NCBI GenBank assembly: GCA_025765615.1
Contig: JAIVFJ010000061.1
Span: 124,001-188,000 of the forward strand
From: Zopfochytrium polystomum
Lineage: Eukaryota; Chytridiomycota; Chytridiomycetes; Chytridiales; Chytridiaceae
Direction of reading: 5' to 3'
DNA length: 64,000 bases
A program made the translations under genes and the position numbers. Each line of letters starts with the position of its first letter. The first letter of the stretch is position 1. Under the pieces are notes generated by a model. It made no database searches and was not told where the DNA came from. It saw only the letters and a program-made list of their open reading frames with translations. This document shows, in pieces, positions 31,701 through 40,708 of the stretch.

Positions 31701-33950
31701 ACTGACTTGGCGAATCACATCCAGAGTTGTGAGACATGCCAGAAAACCAAAGATCACCCTCATCGACCAGGATATCTTCACCCGATACCTATCGGCTCTT
31801 TTCCTTTTGAAAGAATTGCAATTGATTTTGCTGGACCTTTCAAAGAAACGCCTGATGGTTATAAATACATCCTTGTTGTTATAGATTACTTCACACGATG
31901 GGCTGAAGCCATCCCTCTCACTGATCTTGAAGATATGACAGTTGCAGCAGCACTAGTTGAACATGTCTTCTGTCGACACGGAATCCCTGTTGAAATTCAT
32001 TCTGATAACGGCCAACCGCTCAAATCTGCACTAGTTTCTGCTATCGGACACGTTCTCGGAATGGGACAGTCTTTTACATCACCATACTGGCCCCGTGCCA
32101 ATGGTACTGCTGAACGTTTCATTAAAACTTTGAAAACTATGATTCGTGCCTACATCAACCAACACACCCATGAGGACTGGCCCCAAATCCTTCCTTATGT
32201 GCTTTTTGCATATCGTACTCATCCTCACCCACTCCTCGGTGATACACCCTTCTTCTTATTACATGGACGTGACTGCCGTTTACCCCCCGACCTCTTCCTT
32301 GGAGTCACCCCTGAGGATTATGAGGACATGCCCCAAATTACTAAAGTGTCTGACGTCGCTGGCATCCCTGACGGCAATGACAATGAACCAGAAACCCTTC
32401 TTTCTCACGCTGTAGTAAGGGGAAAAGCTATCCCGCTTACCTTAAACCCTAAGCTTGAACCAGCACCATTCCTCCGCATTGCATATATCAAAACATTTGA
32501 CCTTCGAATGACACTGCTCCAGCATATCCCACGGAAGTTGCGTCCTTACCCAACAGAACCATCTGCCTCACGCATCTTGACTGATCTCGTTGAGATCCAT
32601 AACCTTGATATTGTATACATTGTATTCACACGTACTCGACAGACCCGATCCATAAAGAAGGTAGATCTCCCTTTTTTCCTCCGTACCAACCATGGAGTGC
32701 TTGTTCGGTCAGTCGTATTCTACAATCCGCAGAAAAAAGAGATTCGCTACATCTATTCCCTACGTGGGACCCTGTTCCAAGAGACTGATGGGCCTTGCCC
32801 TTCCTTCCCACGAGGATATTGCACATCAGATGAAATTGCGAACCTCCGCTTTTGGCATAGTATGCTTGCGCCCACCAGTGTAAAACTGATTGACGTCAAT
32901 AGCTCTGAACCTCCCCAAGGCTTATTACTTTGGGAAGGCACATCATCGCCTCTGCTTCTCCATCTTCCTTCACCACAAGGTGAAGAAGATCTCACTGTCA
33001 CCTACCTTACTGAAAACAAAGATTTAAATCATTTTCTCCAACCCTCTGAGCAAGAGAGTTGTATTTATGTTAATAATATAATTCGACATTATGTCGTGCG
33101 TACTCTTGATAAATTAACGCATGCCCACTTGGTCGCACAACAAAATGCCACAGCACAACAAAAACAATTGAAGAAAAAATCAAAAGAAACAGACTCCAAC
33201 CCACATAAACTTTTTCCTGGCGATAGAGCCTGGATGGCTGTTATCCTCAGACCGACGCGCTCTGACATGCCGGAGAACGAAAGTTTCCTTTACCGATGGG
33301 CTGGGCCTGTCCGCATAATCCGCATTGACGGAAAAGACTCCAATTCTAAATGCACCGTCATTGAAACCTTTCCTGGCAAAGAGATTGCTGCACGCACTGT
33401 TCATATCTCCCGACTACGCCCCTTCACTCCTCGAGTCCCCATTGATTCTGCTGAGGACGCACTTAAAAGCAACGCTGAAGAGCTCGCCACTGCAATAAAA
33501 GAATGGGAAAAAGCAGTAATTCTGAAAAGAAGGCCTGCCACATCTCAACGTACCGCACTCGGAATGAGTATTGAACTTATGCGTCGCTTTGATCCTCACT
33601 TTACTGAAGCCGACATCTACAATCCTTTGTATGAGGTCGACAAGATCTTAGCCTTCCGTCATAACAATGACAACACTTATTCATACCGCCTCAAATGGAA
33701 AAATTATTCCAATCGCTTTAACAGTTGGAATGAGGAAGTTGATATGGACCCTGAATTTGTCAAAGAATACTGGGATAATGTCCGCCGGACCAATCCCACT
33801 GCTTATAAAGAAAGACAAGAAGCCCTACGAAAGCTTAAACAATCCAAAGCAACTGGCACTCCCTCAACACCTGCAACTACGCCTCCAGACCCACCTCCGA
33901 TGGCCCGATCTTCGCGATTGCGGCAGCTCCCTCCAGTTAAGTATAAGTAG
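22776..33950 (+). CDS. Gag-Pol polyprotein with APE/ExoIII endonuclease, integrase and chromodomain
   Basis: Single frame of 3,724 codons; the first ATG in a good context is 22848, and 24942 (MADEEKPTLDVTG) may be the real Gag start. Gag-like region about 723-1110, with a variant zinc knuckle C1092-X2-C-X7-H-X4-C1108. Aspartic protease LIDSGSN near D1474. Reverse transcriptase FCADFRKLNEITV to YVDD (2077-2080). RNase H with CDASK (D2226) to NIVADTLSR. ExoIII/APE domain about 2504-2785: WNLNS (N2512), QET (E2552), VYVPS (Y2628), GDFN (D2668, N2670), RVDYIFLD and SDH (D2774, H2775). Integrase: H-H-C-C finger, D3017, D3077, E3113 (35 residues between the last two). An unassigned block of about 200 residues, then a GPY/F-like segment, and a chromodomain from Y3619 (YEVDKIL, LKWKNY, SWNEE). 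Residues about 265-525 look non-coding in character (see finding). Confidence 0.93.
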   Translation: MNLCTGFSAPLAYFTCAVCQTDTNMATPIRKTPPPAPPVFNIQAIIPDHGDVPNLPNLLAPENYDIAQLTAGVVDTFDRLQPWVFPTLIRKIIGGPGERLPPGTAAHYYYALWIFQHRRRLHQSQITIRNDREAARRHAATTIEYLATAKPEDRKSKHLRKDAKDFADRRLKASDQGVGSRHFYGDKAFALTILASRPFPSQVPPKNVAENVVPVQARPAPAPLKRSAALENIAAQSQKSQRSHDDVPPRPRPLGDALMAATVVVLVVVVLATPHLVSRLLSQTQLWHNLLSTFSTPCVSCFSVSPCCEFPFLANFLLWDFPFWRLSQFYLFLPDVSPLPDATLWFSIIFLCLLTQLTSCLPSMATLSSLTHQSDTPPIAHGSQKFSQPPPWRVNRISLSLPLLILQLPATTPVVFRKLPPWFWTNKQQTLGVFLHSSISDFVSSVLHRPLTRLRVFPCVSAQCALPYLQLDTVPHAALVSFSTLLFLLHPRRSYSVICTSLLSVCILMHSITPQRIPYRRISPKHMMKQIFLITSLLLFPPVTSAASDDILSGGYPANFPSWLGPGVYKLGVPLLIFLIILTLSHTFKLAPSSSDREPNSKYFLYNNQLYRYFDGSFCLSGASSFLEYDSPEDLALQHALFQVDPARFPLRGRRTTSIWKAFVFHLGGTRRDPFVLPPPPSVTTPEFSGFSDSTSSGSSPVSSSPGDSDLVYAFDVPILTTMADEEKPTLDVTGLYAADLISHPEGEDPALTIAKENEILRRLGYNKRLTEDVNRLNAELASILIDSKGKGPTTGSASADSATKAMASYFADGQFKDTLENIGNNFFAQYPLHSQLPVLSDDSTASVKKYLRDFIATFNTYRPKFASDNALLVAMIKPTCFPTERGSLFFHQLSSTLSTLTLAQFKHQLLLTLLPPQLGHTDVYSLHPFQWDNLDPATAALAIRRANDELLTLLDDESVKREFIASCPRPDIQQAATRQVYRIGTNKLFYQDPRVTLDSIAEVMMKKWPSVILQSNVATPPPRRTDGRDDGRRPRNKESFLAAITTAYDQLFEEDQPEAEVYNNEQQPPSGRCYSQSFNRGPYVPKPPQLCSHCKIPLSLSHPDRYCILMQMAEHYLKYGFPPSMFPTALTPASAVASNKPMTPSPLLELSLPLSQPIYDLPTSFFTMVNSQLESHAFPPLTSVLSPSFLEEIKLILLSPTYTAFPPNLFHSGHPAVVLDDFNEILITKLVAVMPQPFTLILKTPKRLPVNFPLCRNIGYFFKFSTDLNHSGMILHFNYSILTKNGLPPLLYPQKDGTWVTHSPTVLPPTLPKSVRRAIRYGGGTYHLRAHNFSTAIRYPSPIIFHPELNPFLMKMFRLIQTSRPCIRNPLRSTERPPPQRPGETVPTSYTPCKKTSILYEPPQIDSRTTSNSSSNHESEPEFTTTKNKMSTAQPDLELAEPPDEDYQQFRDSTVAEACAWLEEKVIPNCLIDSGSNHNVITVDLLKKIKHMTINYKPKTPKMSSGIGGHVPIIGYTKLRLNLGHSSRGSRTLWFSVVQKCPQPIIIGTPAMRSFNIDIKYSTSQVEWTINTDLGRQLMTTPLKTHWTQRIPIKEEISYSFLIATKNITLLPGSDKNAVHLMLDRPLKYRDTLVHASPENSLTDKGILFPSSLFNANDLHVYEHAREFKLPIFMTGSAPIRIKRGTRFASILDLPPPPENKHGEVPFDPRPKQIIDVPDSLHNDPHSLIEMTLLASKHDPSDTTSFLDILNKLDDPNFDDNASEATVGNCADLSEFIFNSEINKTDFSQWEDLLQSTRAARNPDSDETSTTFSGETFAEPEAVSLREVPTALHSELDPQMPMRNSVAEERLDYLPAEATMTNDEIWNKIKTGHIVKTFGEEGEEAVQKLKALVFEFIDIFRPGKITGTKFAPPHRIELQPGAKIPASNPYPEGMGRTAVLREHISKMKNDNVIRESRSPFAAPVVLAKKPDGSWRFCADFRKLNEITVCDRYPLPRIEEIFDAIGHKLVFSAMDLLSGFWQIPVHPDDREKTAFITSQGLHEFNVMPFGLCNSPPTFQRAMDTVLAGIKWLYCMVYVDDIVIYSDSLDQHFEHLRNVFERLKGYNLKLKPSKCNFLYADLPFLGHRVSKDGVRKDYTKTVSLDSYPTPQTLTQLQRFLGFANYFKRFIPHFSDKAEPLYRLLKKTDAFTWTADQENAFQILKAELAKDTLLYLPQESDKLVIVCDASKVALGAALYAVDPEHPTSRHLRKPIAFASRVLTDVEKRYSNTDREGLAVIWAIDTFERYTFNQKFTVETDHIALLHLFKNGGLTGRFARWAYQISDLDVELVHVPGKSNIVADTLSRVPFDMNADPEEFADVEESEPVSDTKSPLETNISVEKEVKNTSALSEPLHGAVTPSGIESPICFAEVSKPSPCTATLEKEVDDAATFYTSLDNLQESFKEPANFKEALHTHYHQLNSFISTNKALTLKESSGLFSSVLRSYYRHHPAVCPVQASPPPPNFALGISTWNLNSIRSWARRIRPSDDNTPALAIFEKYLDSQPCSIICLQETRIGSKAGSLYTGLCNLANWNCVIHDPRTGKNGVTIFWKKELHGIEHKCSPYSHHPDEEGRIITVAFGEMAVITVYVPSAFHDPDREKTKKAFLVNLRSHCHYLKSQGYLLIIAGDFNIAHTEMDIHPAIEKYLTQKDASFSTYFAWERDWITAFLNDGFIDAYRTDHPLTNGYTWLAPQGKILGKTVDYPALRVDYIFLDKRIYSPRTQTQLSSTIDLPSDHLRVDCFLPLDFTPILKRMSSLYELDNFNEPLPRRHLCMTERVQESPHFNHTPRPYGTVRPTKPNYESLVNKLLATGFETFMFEKLGVFAKTDKVRELQLADKFFGPILRFRETGAIDNNPPEALTKWAEKMIVRKGLLYRILDLPSFMLKRTPLRLALCVPDSLRRESLRLFHDDLFAGHFAKRKSMDILLDRFWWPTITTDLANHIQSCETCQKTKDHPHRPGYLHPIPIGSFPFERIAIDFAGPFKETPDGYKYILVVIDYFTRWAEAIPLTDLEDMTVAAALVEHVFCRHGIPVEIHSDNGQPLKSALVSAIGHVLGMGQSFTSPYWPRANGTAERFIKTLKTMIRAYINQHTHEDWPQILPYVLFAYRTHPHPLLGDTPFFLLHGRDCRLPPDLFLGVTPEDYEDMPQITKVSDVAGIPDGNDNEPETLLSHAVVRGKAIPLTLNPKLEPAPFLRIAYIKTFDLRMTLLQHIPRKLRPYPTEPSASRILTDLVEIHNLDIVYIVFTRTRQTRSIKKVDLPFFLRTNHGVLVRSVVFYNPQKKEIRYIYSLRGTLFQETDGPCPSFPRGYCTSDEIANLRFWHSMLAPTSVKLIDVNSSEPPQGLLLWEGTSSPLLLHLPSPQGEEDLTVTYLTENKDLNHFLQPSEQESCIYVNNIIRHYVVRTLDKLTHAHLVAQQNATAQQKQLKKKSKETDSNPHKLFPGDRAWMAVILRPTRSDMPENESFLYRWAGPVRIIRIDGKDSNSKCTVIETFPGKEIAARTVHISRLRPFTPRVPIDSAEDALKSNAEELATAIKEWEKAVILKRRPATSQRTALGMSIELMRRFDPHFTEADIYNPLYEVDKILAFRHNNDNTYSYRLKWKNYSNRFNSWNEEVDMDPEFVKEYWDNVRRTNPTAYKERQEALRKLKQSKATGTPSTPATTPPDPPPMARSSRLRQLPPVKYK
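22848..23641 (+). CDS. Possible -1 frameshift product of the element: SR-rich basic protein
   Basis: Starting at ATG 22848 the polyprotein frame reads a plausible folded segment (FDRLQPWVFPTLIRKIIGG) up to a canonical slippery heptamer, A AAA AAC, at 23390-23396. A shift to -1 there opens a frame that reads KKRRRERSPSTSSSSSSSEE and KYSRSKSKKSKKSRRRTPP, then a Gly-rich stretch and a stop at 23639-23641 (about 264 residues). The unshifted frame here is Pro/Ala/Val-rich and hydrophobic, less protein-like. An RS/basic tail would fit RNA or capsid-RNA binding. A one-base sequence error or a small intron could give the same picture. Confidence 0.35.
30289..31132 (+). other. ExoIII/APE endonuclease domain inside the polyprotein
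   Basis: Pfam-type exonuclease-endonuclease-phosphatase fold by motif order: the N-terminal STWNLNSIRS, CLQETRIG, GVTIFWKK, GRIITVAF, VYVPSAF, LIIAGDFNIAH, WERDWITAFLNDGFIDAYR with a following YTWLAP, RVDYIFLD and LPSDHLRVD. This is the ExoIII/AP-endonuclease arrangement, more like bacterial XthA and eukaryotic APE1 than like sphingomyelinases. All residues expected to coordinate metal and activate water are present. It lies between RNase H and the integrase zinc finger. Confidence 0.9.
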
Positions 33951-34051
33951 TGGATCCATAGGGCGTCCATCTGGTGACGAACGCTCTCGACTCCCTACCA
34001 CTGTCGTACTGATCCTGCGAACGGGGCGCTAGGATATTGAAAAAGAGGTAC

Positions 34052-35148
34052 TGTGAGATTCCTAATCTCACTGATCATGGTCTTAACTGGGGTCTCCCTA
34101 AAAGCTCTTCCCCAGTTGTGACTATGTCATTATATTGGCCCCCCATATTTATTTTTTATTACCATTCATCACATCCCTCACGGGCTCTAGTGTTTATCAC
34201 TATAAAAGAGCATCCTGTGTTCCTTGTGCTGAATGGGCCTAAGCACAAGGGGCACACCCCTCATTCATCCTATTCATTCTTATTTTTACTCATTTTCCTT
34301 TTTCTCTCATTTTCCCACCTTTCAATCCACTGTCCCTGCACTGATGTGGCCTCAAAGCCTCAAATTATGTTCACCCCAAATTTGGAGGCAGGAGAGACAC
34401 TGGGTGGAGGGGGGGTGTGGCTGAAAGAGTGATTCACCCTTCCAACTTGTTCTTTCTTTCATTTTCTCCTTTTGTTATGTCTTTTCCTTTTTCTCTTTTC
34501 TTTCTTTCTTCCTTCTTTCCTTTTTTCTCTCCTCCCCTTTCCTATAAATACTCCCTCTCTCCCCTCCTTTGTTCTATATATATCTACTCTCTCTCAATAA
34601 ATCCTACCTAGGTAACAACCAATCCTTTTCTTTCCTCTTTGGTGTTTCTCCCTAGGCCAGAGCTACCAGACCAAGCTGGGGATGGAGTCCTCTTAGGCCA
34701 GTGCTACCAGACCAAGCTAGTAGAGGTATGATTTCCCCAGGCCAGTGTGTTGTATGCCAAGCTGGGGTGAGGTTTCCTTCCCTTTCCTTTCTCTTCCTTC
34801 CCCTACCTGGTTGGTTCTCACATTGAGCTCTGTCTCTGTGATACTGGCAGATGCCATACTGCCTTAGGGCATCCCCTTGTTGAACTGCTGCCTGTTGGTC
34901 ACCATGTTGGATAGTCAGGGCTTGAACCTGGGGCCTGTGGGGTACTCTTCATTGAGCAACTCCACTTGGTCTAGCTGTCCTTGAATAAAGACAGAATTGA
35001 ACCACATCATCCATCTTTGTTGAGTTTGAGCTGAATCCAGGGTACTGGCTCTGCTAATAACCAGGAGCTTCCCATCTTAAAGACTTGTCTTATCCCTTTT
35101 GCCACTAGACTATAGATAAGCCCCTGAAGATGAAGAGGAGATCTCATA
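34052..35148 (+). repeat. 3' LTR of the 15-kb Ty3/gypsy element
   Basis: 1,097 bp, apparently identical to 20093-21189. It is preceded by a polypurine-like AAAAAGAGG and followed by GCCT, the presumed target duplication. Confidence 0.9.
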
Positions 35149-35879
35149 GCCTTCTACACTGCAACTTCAACATATCAGGTCCATTATGTCCACCGATTTC
35201 ATTGAACTCCACCTCTGTTTGTCATCAGAGAACAACCTTGCGAAGCCTGCTGCAGGTGAACCCAACCACTGAGGCAGGAGGTTCAACTCATAACAATTAG
35301 TTGAAAGTATGGAAAGGAGAATCAAGGATGTTATCAATAAGAAAAGGAATGCTACTAAGTATTGACTTAGCTGCTCCTCATACGTATTTTCTTTTGGCTT
35401 GCTTTTTTTTCAGATGTGTGAATAAAGGGGCTCAAACCAACACATTTTTTTAACTTTGTTCAACTTGTATGAAGACTTTTGTCATCCCACTGTACTCTGT
35501 GCACACATTCAGCTCCCTCTACTCCTCCAAGGAGTTGCAGTTCACTTGCGCGTTCATGTGTGTCCTTTGCCACCAGAGTCCATCCACAAATTGCTTGCCT
35601 CGCTGAGCCCAGAAGATGACAGGCTCTGTAACCTTGCTGACGTCTGCCGTCCCCCTTGGCGCTTGTGATGGTCCCACACCACCAAGGGATCGTCAGGGGG
35701 GGGGCAGCTTCCTTTTTCTCATTTTATTAATTGTCTGACCTCCTGGGCACTTGAAATTCTTTTTTTTTTTCTGGTTGTGTCAGGCGGAACTGACAGGTTA
35801 GCAGCAAGAGGCACAAGAAGGACCCAAGCCTATTGTGTCTATCCATTATTGTTCTCACGATTCCTATGGGAGAGCGAGC
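35149..35879. other. Spacer with a diverged copia LTR fragment
   Basis: From 35777 to 35879 is a diverged copy of the copia LTR start (GGCGGAACTGACAGGTTAGC), immediately upstream of the intact 5' LTR. The rest of the spacer contains short frames without recognisable motifs. Confidence 0.55.
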
Positions 35880-36290
35880 TGTTAGGCGGAACTGACTGGT
35901 TAGCAGCAAGAGGCACAAGACAGACCTGAACCTATTGTGAGTGTCAGTTATCATTCTCACGATGCCCATGGGAGAGCAAGCCACCACCAATGCAGACCTG
36001 GGCGCTGGCTTGTGCTGATGACAAATACTCCAAGTACTAAGTGGAACGGAAACCCAGCGTCAACAGTTTTCCTCCTCCTCTGCTCAAGCAGATAATATAG
36101 GAGAGTTTTTTACCCTGTACCAGTCACGCTTGCCTAGCAACTATTACAGCGTGTATATCATCATCATGTATCAATAATTCATAACAGAGTTTTTTCTCTT
36201 TCCAAGTTGGGGAGAAGGACCACCCACAAACACACATCTCCACTGCATTCACTCCTTCCACTCACCCACTCAGAGTAGACTGTTTACACA
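35880..36290 (+). repeat. 5' LTR of the copia element
   Basis: 411 bp, TG...CA ends. The sequence after it begins TCAGCGTGCC. It differs from the 3' LTR mainly around 36200-36230. Confidence 0.88.
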
Positions 36291-37089
36291 TCAGCGTGCC
36301 AGCTATCTGGCTGCATCAACCACAGATTCTAGCTTGGAAAAACACTCTCTAGCTCCGAAAAACACTCTCTACCACCTCCAACAAACAGAATCAGCATAGC
36401 TCAACTTTAGAAACCATTTCGTTTGGGAGGCCCAAAATTTTCGACACCCTCTCCCGGCCAACCCCGTCATTCAATCCAGGCTTGCTATAGTGCATTCGAA
36501 AGCCCTGAATCTCCTCTTTCCAACGAGTTAGTACGGAACTCTCTATGTTGTTTCTTCAGAATTTGATTGATCGCTGAAGTCAAAAAAAACGCTTGCTCAA
36601 CTTTGAGTGACATCGACGCAACAGAGAGAAGTGATCAGAGGACGCCCTTGCATACCTGTATTCTCCTGCTTCTGCTCTTTCGATTGATACGTAACGCGCC
36701 CCGCCACAACGCCCACAGAAGGAGCTACAAGAGATTTTGATAAGGGGGTCCAAAAAGTCGAACAACCACTACCTCCATCCACCATTTTTGTCCTTTCTTG
36801 TGTGACAAGTCACCCCTGCTGGACACCAAATTGCTCTTAGTTCTCTCTATTCCGCTCTCCTACACTCTCTGAAGGAAAACACCACCAAAACTTTGATCCT
36901 CAGCCTGAAATTCGGTGCACAGTTACTATTCAACAGTGCCAACCTGCTATTCTGATTTCAGAATTTTCTGTCCATCAATCAGCTTGCAACAAGCATTGTG
37001 TGCAACACACATCTTCTACTCTGGACCATTTCTCCATCAAGTAGAGCATCAAACAACTCCTAGAGTCACTATTTGTCACTGTCAGACTG

Positions 37090-40000
37090 TTGAGCAACTC
37101 GTCCAAATTTTTCCAGCAACTAGTTTTCTCCTGCAACAGAATCATCACTACGCGCAACGCAATGTCATCCAACCTAAACTCGTTTGTTGGCATGTTCACT
37201 GGCAAAACACTGACGGAAGTCAATGTCTTTATTAGCAACCTTCAGATCAAGGTTATTGGTGAAAAGGGAATTCAGGACCTAATGTGGATGGACCTATTCC
37301 CTCTTGAGAGACCTTTTTGCAATGAGGAGGCCTATGGGATGCTATTCACTCAAGATTCTGTCTTTCTTCTTGATGTTGCTACACTCGCATTACAACACAG
37401 CATCAAGATTGGCAAACAAGGTGACAGCCTTTACTATCTCATCCCAGTCCAGCACCCAACTGCGCAGAGAAAAATTTCAGTTGAGCCCATTGCCTACGCA
37501 TCACCAGCAACTGCACGCAACCTATGGCACCGACGTTTTGGTCACATCTACCAAGAGCAAGTACGCAACACTCTCAAGTCTGGTGATGTCGACGGTGCTC
37601 CTGCTCCACCACCAACAACACGGGAGCCTTGGCTAATTTGCGATATGGCAAAGATGTGCCGGCAACACCTCGTGGCCAAACCTCGCTTTGATTTTGCTCC
37701 GCTGCAGATGCTGTGTACCGACCAAACTGGAAAGATCAGTACACGTTCTCTTGACAGTTCCAACTACTTTGAAGTTATTGTCGACTATGCCACAGGCTAT
37801 ACTTGGGTCAACACTGTTGCTTGCACAGCAGGCGTCACTCAAAGGATAATTGATTGCATTGATTTTGAAGAGCAACTCTTCCCCACTCGTTGAACTCTAT
37901 TTGTATGGGCAGACAACCTTGGTCTTAACACTCAGCAATTTGAGGCCTACTGCATCAACCACCAACCTCCCATCGTCTTTCAGCCTTCTGTCCCTTACGT
38001 CAAGGAGGGTGATGGTGTTGCAGAAAATGCCATCAAGGTCATCACCCACATTGCTTCCTGTCTCCTGATTGAAGCTGAGCTTCCGTGGTTCTTCTGGTCC
38101 TACACAATACGCCATGCTTCATTCCTGCGCAATTGTGTGCAACACACTCGCACTGGTCAAATTCCATTTGAATATTACCAAGGCTGAAAACCTAACCTAC
38201 GCCACCTTGGAATTTTTGGCTGCCTCATTGCCACACTCAACAACAAGTATACAGAACCTGCAAACTCACACAAGACCAAGTTCTCTCCTTGGGCCTCACT
38301 TGGACTCTTCTTGGGTTTCGACACAGACAGCGAGTCAATTGCCCTCAGCTACAACTTTACTGCACAGACCATTCTTCGGACACGTCACTATAACTTGCAT
38401 GAGCACGCCTTTTCTGGCCTTGTCCGCAGTGACACTAAGCTTCAATCTCTTAATTCTGATTTCTTAACTTCTCTCTCCGATGATTTTACAGATTTTCCTG
38501 AAACTGACGACTCTCCTTCTTTCAAGCCTGTTGAGCCACCCCTTGACTCTTACCGTCGATTATCCAACTCTCCTCCTGACGGTGCTCCCTCCACTCGTAC
38601 TCGCCAGCAACTGTGCCAGGCTTCTGGGGGGGGACAGCTGCCATCATCATCAACAAACTCCTCAGATCAACCTCCAACTCTTCCCCAGGATATGGAAGAC
38701 AATAATGATGATGACGACTATGGTTGGAACCCTGACACATTCGCTGTCGTCCTAGGCGAAGATGAAGACAAACCTGAAGAGAGCCTAGCTCCAACAGCAG
38801 ACTGCATAGCAGCATCCATCAACACTGAACTGGAACCTGTCATTGAATCACCACTTCCACCATCTGTCATTGTCAACATCAAAGATGCACCAAGTGGACT
38901 TCGCAAGCTACTTGCAAATCAAACAGTCACTCGCCATCTCTTGCGACTATACCTTGCATCAGCAAAACCAGAACCACACTTCCCAAAGCGATTCCCTAAA
39001 GAACCAATCCACCAATCACAACTCCCACCAGTGCCACGTTCCCACAAGGAAACCCATGCATCAGACTATAATGAAGAATGGACTGCATCTGAACTTGAGG
39101 AGCTTCACTCTCTCATGGACAAGCACAAGGTCTGGGAATGGGCAGTTCTTCCTCCTGGTGAATGCACAATGTTCTGCAAATGGGTTTATGCCTACAAGCT
39201 CAACCCCTTTGGCTGACTGAAGCAATGGAAAGCTTGTCTTGTTGCATGTGGAAACACTCAACGCGAAGGCATCGACTACACAGACACCTTTTCTTCTGTT
39301 GTCCAGATCCAGGCCATCTGACTGCTCATTGCAATCAGCCTTGCTTTTGACCTCAAATACCACAGCATGGATGTCAACACAGCCTACCTGTACGCTTTCC
39401 TCAAAGAAGTCATCTACATGCATCCACCAAAAGGCCACGAGCATTCACTCCAGATGGAAAGAAACTATTCTGCAAACTCCTCAAGAGCCTCTATGGACTC
39501 CATCAATCTGGACGAAACTGGTTCCTGACCCTTTGAAAGTTCATTGTGAAGAAACTCAGCTTCAATCAATCTCTTGCTGAGCCCTGCCTCTTCTTTCGAG
39601 TAGACTCTCAGCAACAAACGTTTGAAATCATCTTTGTCATCAATGTCATGGTCAACACCCCAGCTCTTGCCACAAAAATTGAGGATGCTTTTCTTGCTGA
39701 GTACAGCATGTCTCTTGAGGAAACCACTGTCAGCCAAGTGATTTGCATCCACCTCAAGTGCAACTCCAAAGGCATTTGGATGGGCCTAGACAAATACACC
39801 AGGACAATTCTCACGGAAGAGAAAATGTGGGACAACCTCGACATTGCATCAACTCCAATGTCTATCATCTTTATGCATGACGAAACGTCAATCGAACTCA
39901 GCGAGAGCGACTCAAGCTGGTATCAATCCACACTCATGAAAATTCAATACCTCGCAACACAAACTCGACCAGATATCGCATTTGCAACAATTGTACTCTC

Positions 40001-40560
40001 CCAGTTCCAACTGAAGCCACGCCAGTGCCATCGCAATGCACTCTGCCGCCTGCTTTGTTACCTCCAAGGCACCTGGGACTACGGATTATTCTACAGGCAA
40101 AGCCACAAGCCACAAGCCACTACAGCTCTTCACAAATGGCGCCCTTGAACCAGCTGCATGCGCTGATGCATCCTATGGGGGCGAACCTGGAGACTGCACA
40201 TCGCACACTGGATATGTCTTCTTCCTCATGGGCGGCGCTGTCTCTTGGGTCTCACACAAACAACATCGAGTATCGCTATCCTCCACAGAAGCAGAATACT
40301 ACTCACTTTCTGAAGCCTTCCAAGAAGCACAATGGCTCCTAGCCGTATTATCAGAGTTGCAACTCCCCGCACAGTGGCCACTGCCAATCCTCAAGGACAA
40401 TCAATCTGCAATCGCACTAGTGCTCAACCCTCTCACACATGCTCGCACAAAACACATTGACATATGTGCTCATTCCCTCTGACAAGGCGTAGCCACTGGA
40501 GAGATCACTGTACGCTAAGTACCAACCAGCGACCAGATCACAGACATTCTCACAAAACCA
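37090..40560 (+). pseudogene. Broken copia Pol (integrase, RT, RNase H)
   Basis: Recognisable pieces in order are NLWHRRFGHI (gag-pre-integrase, about 37527); CTDQTGKI and VDYATGYTWV (integrase core); a long acidic Ser/Pro-rich linker; KVWEWAVLPPGECTMFCKWV (start of RT); REGIDYTDTFSSVVQIQAI and MDVNTAYLYAFLKE (RT); then ADASYGGEPGDCTSHTGYVF and LSSTEAEYYSLSEAFQEAQW (RNase H). In-frame TGA stops interrupt it near 37891, 38186, 39214, 39319 and 39535, plus a frameshift near 39440. In each TGA case the expected family residue is Arg. Not functional as it stands. Confidence 0.85.
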
Positions 40561-40708
40561 CTCTCAACGTCTCAGCACCAGCGACTGACCTCACTACTTG
40601 GCCTCTGACCCTGCTCCGACCTTTCAAACACCCTTTCGGTCGAAGCCTCAGATGCTTATGCATGCTTTGCATAATGGGTGCTACACCCATGGCCATTGTG
40701 CGGGGGGG

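Larger units (their letters stand above)
20093..35148 (+). mobile_element. Complete 15-kb Ty3/gypsy LTR retrotransposon (chromovirus) with embedded APE-type endonuclease
   Basis: The element spans 15,056 bp. Both LTRs are 1,097 bp and read the same wherever I compared them. Their ends, TGTGAGAT and ATCTCATA, are near-perfect inverted repeats. GCCT precedes the 5' LTR and follows the 3' LTR, which fits a 4-bp target duplication. Inside are a 1.6-kb leader, one 3,724-codon frame and a short A/G-rich polypurine-like run (about 34034-34050) next to the 3' LTR. Domain order is protease, RT, RNase H, endonuclease, integrase, chromodomain, which is the Ty3/gypsy order with one addition. The frame has no stops and all catalytic residues are present. 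The copy looks young and potentially active. Confidence 0.95.
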
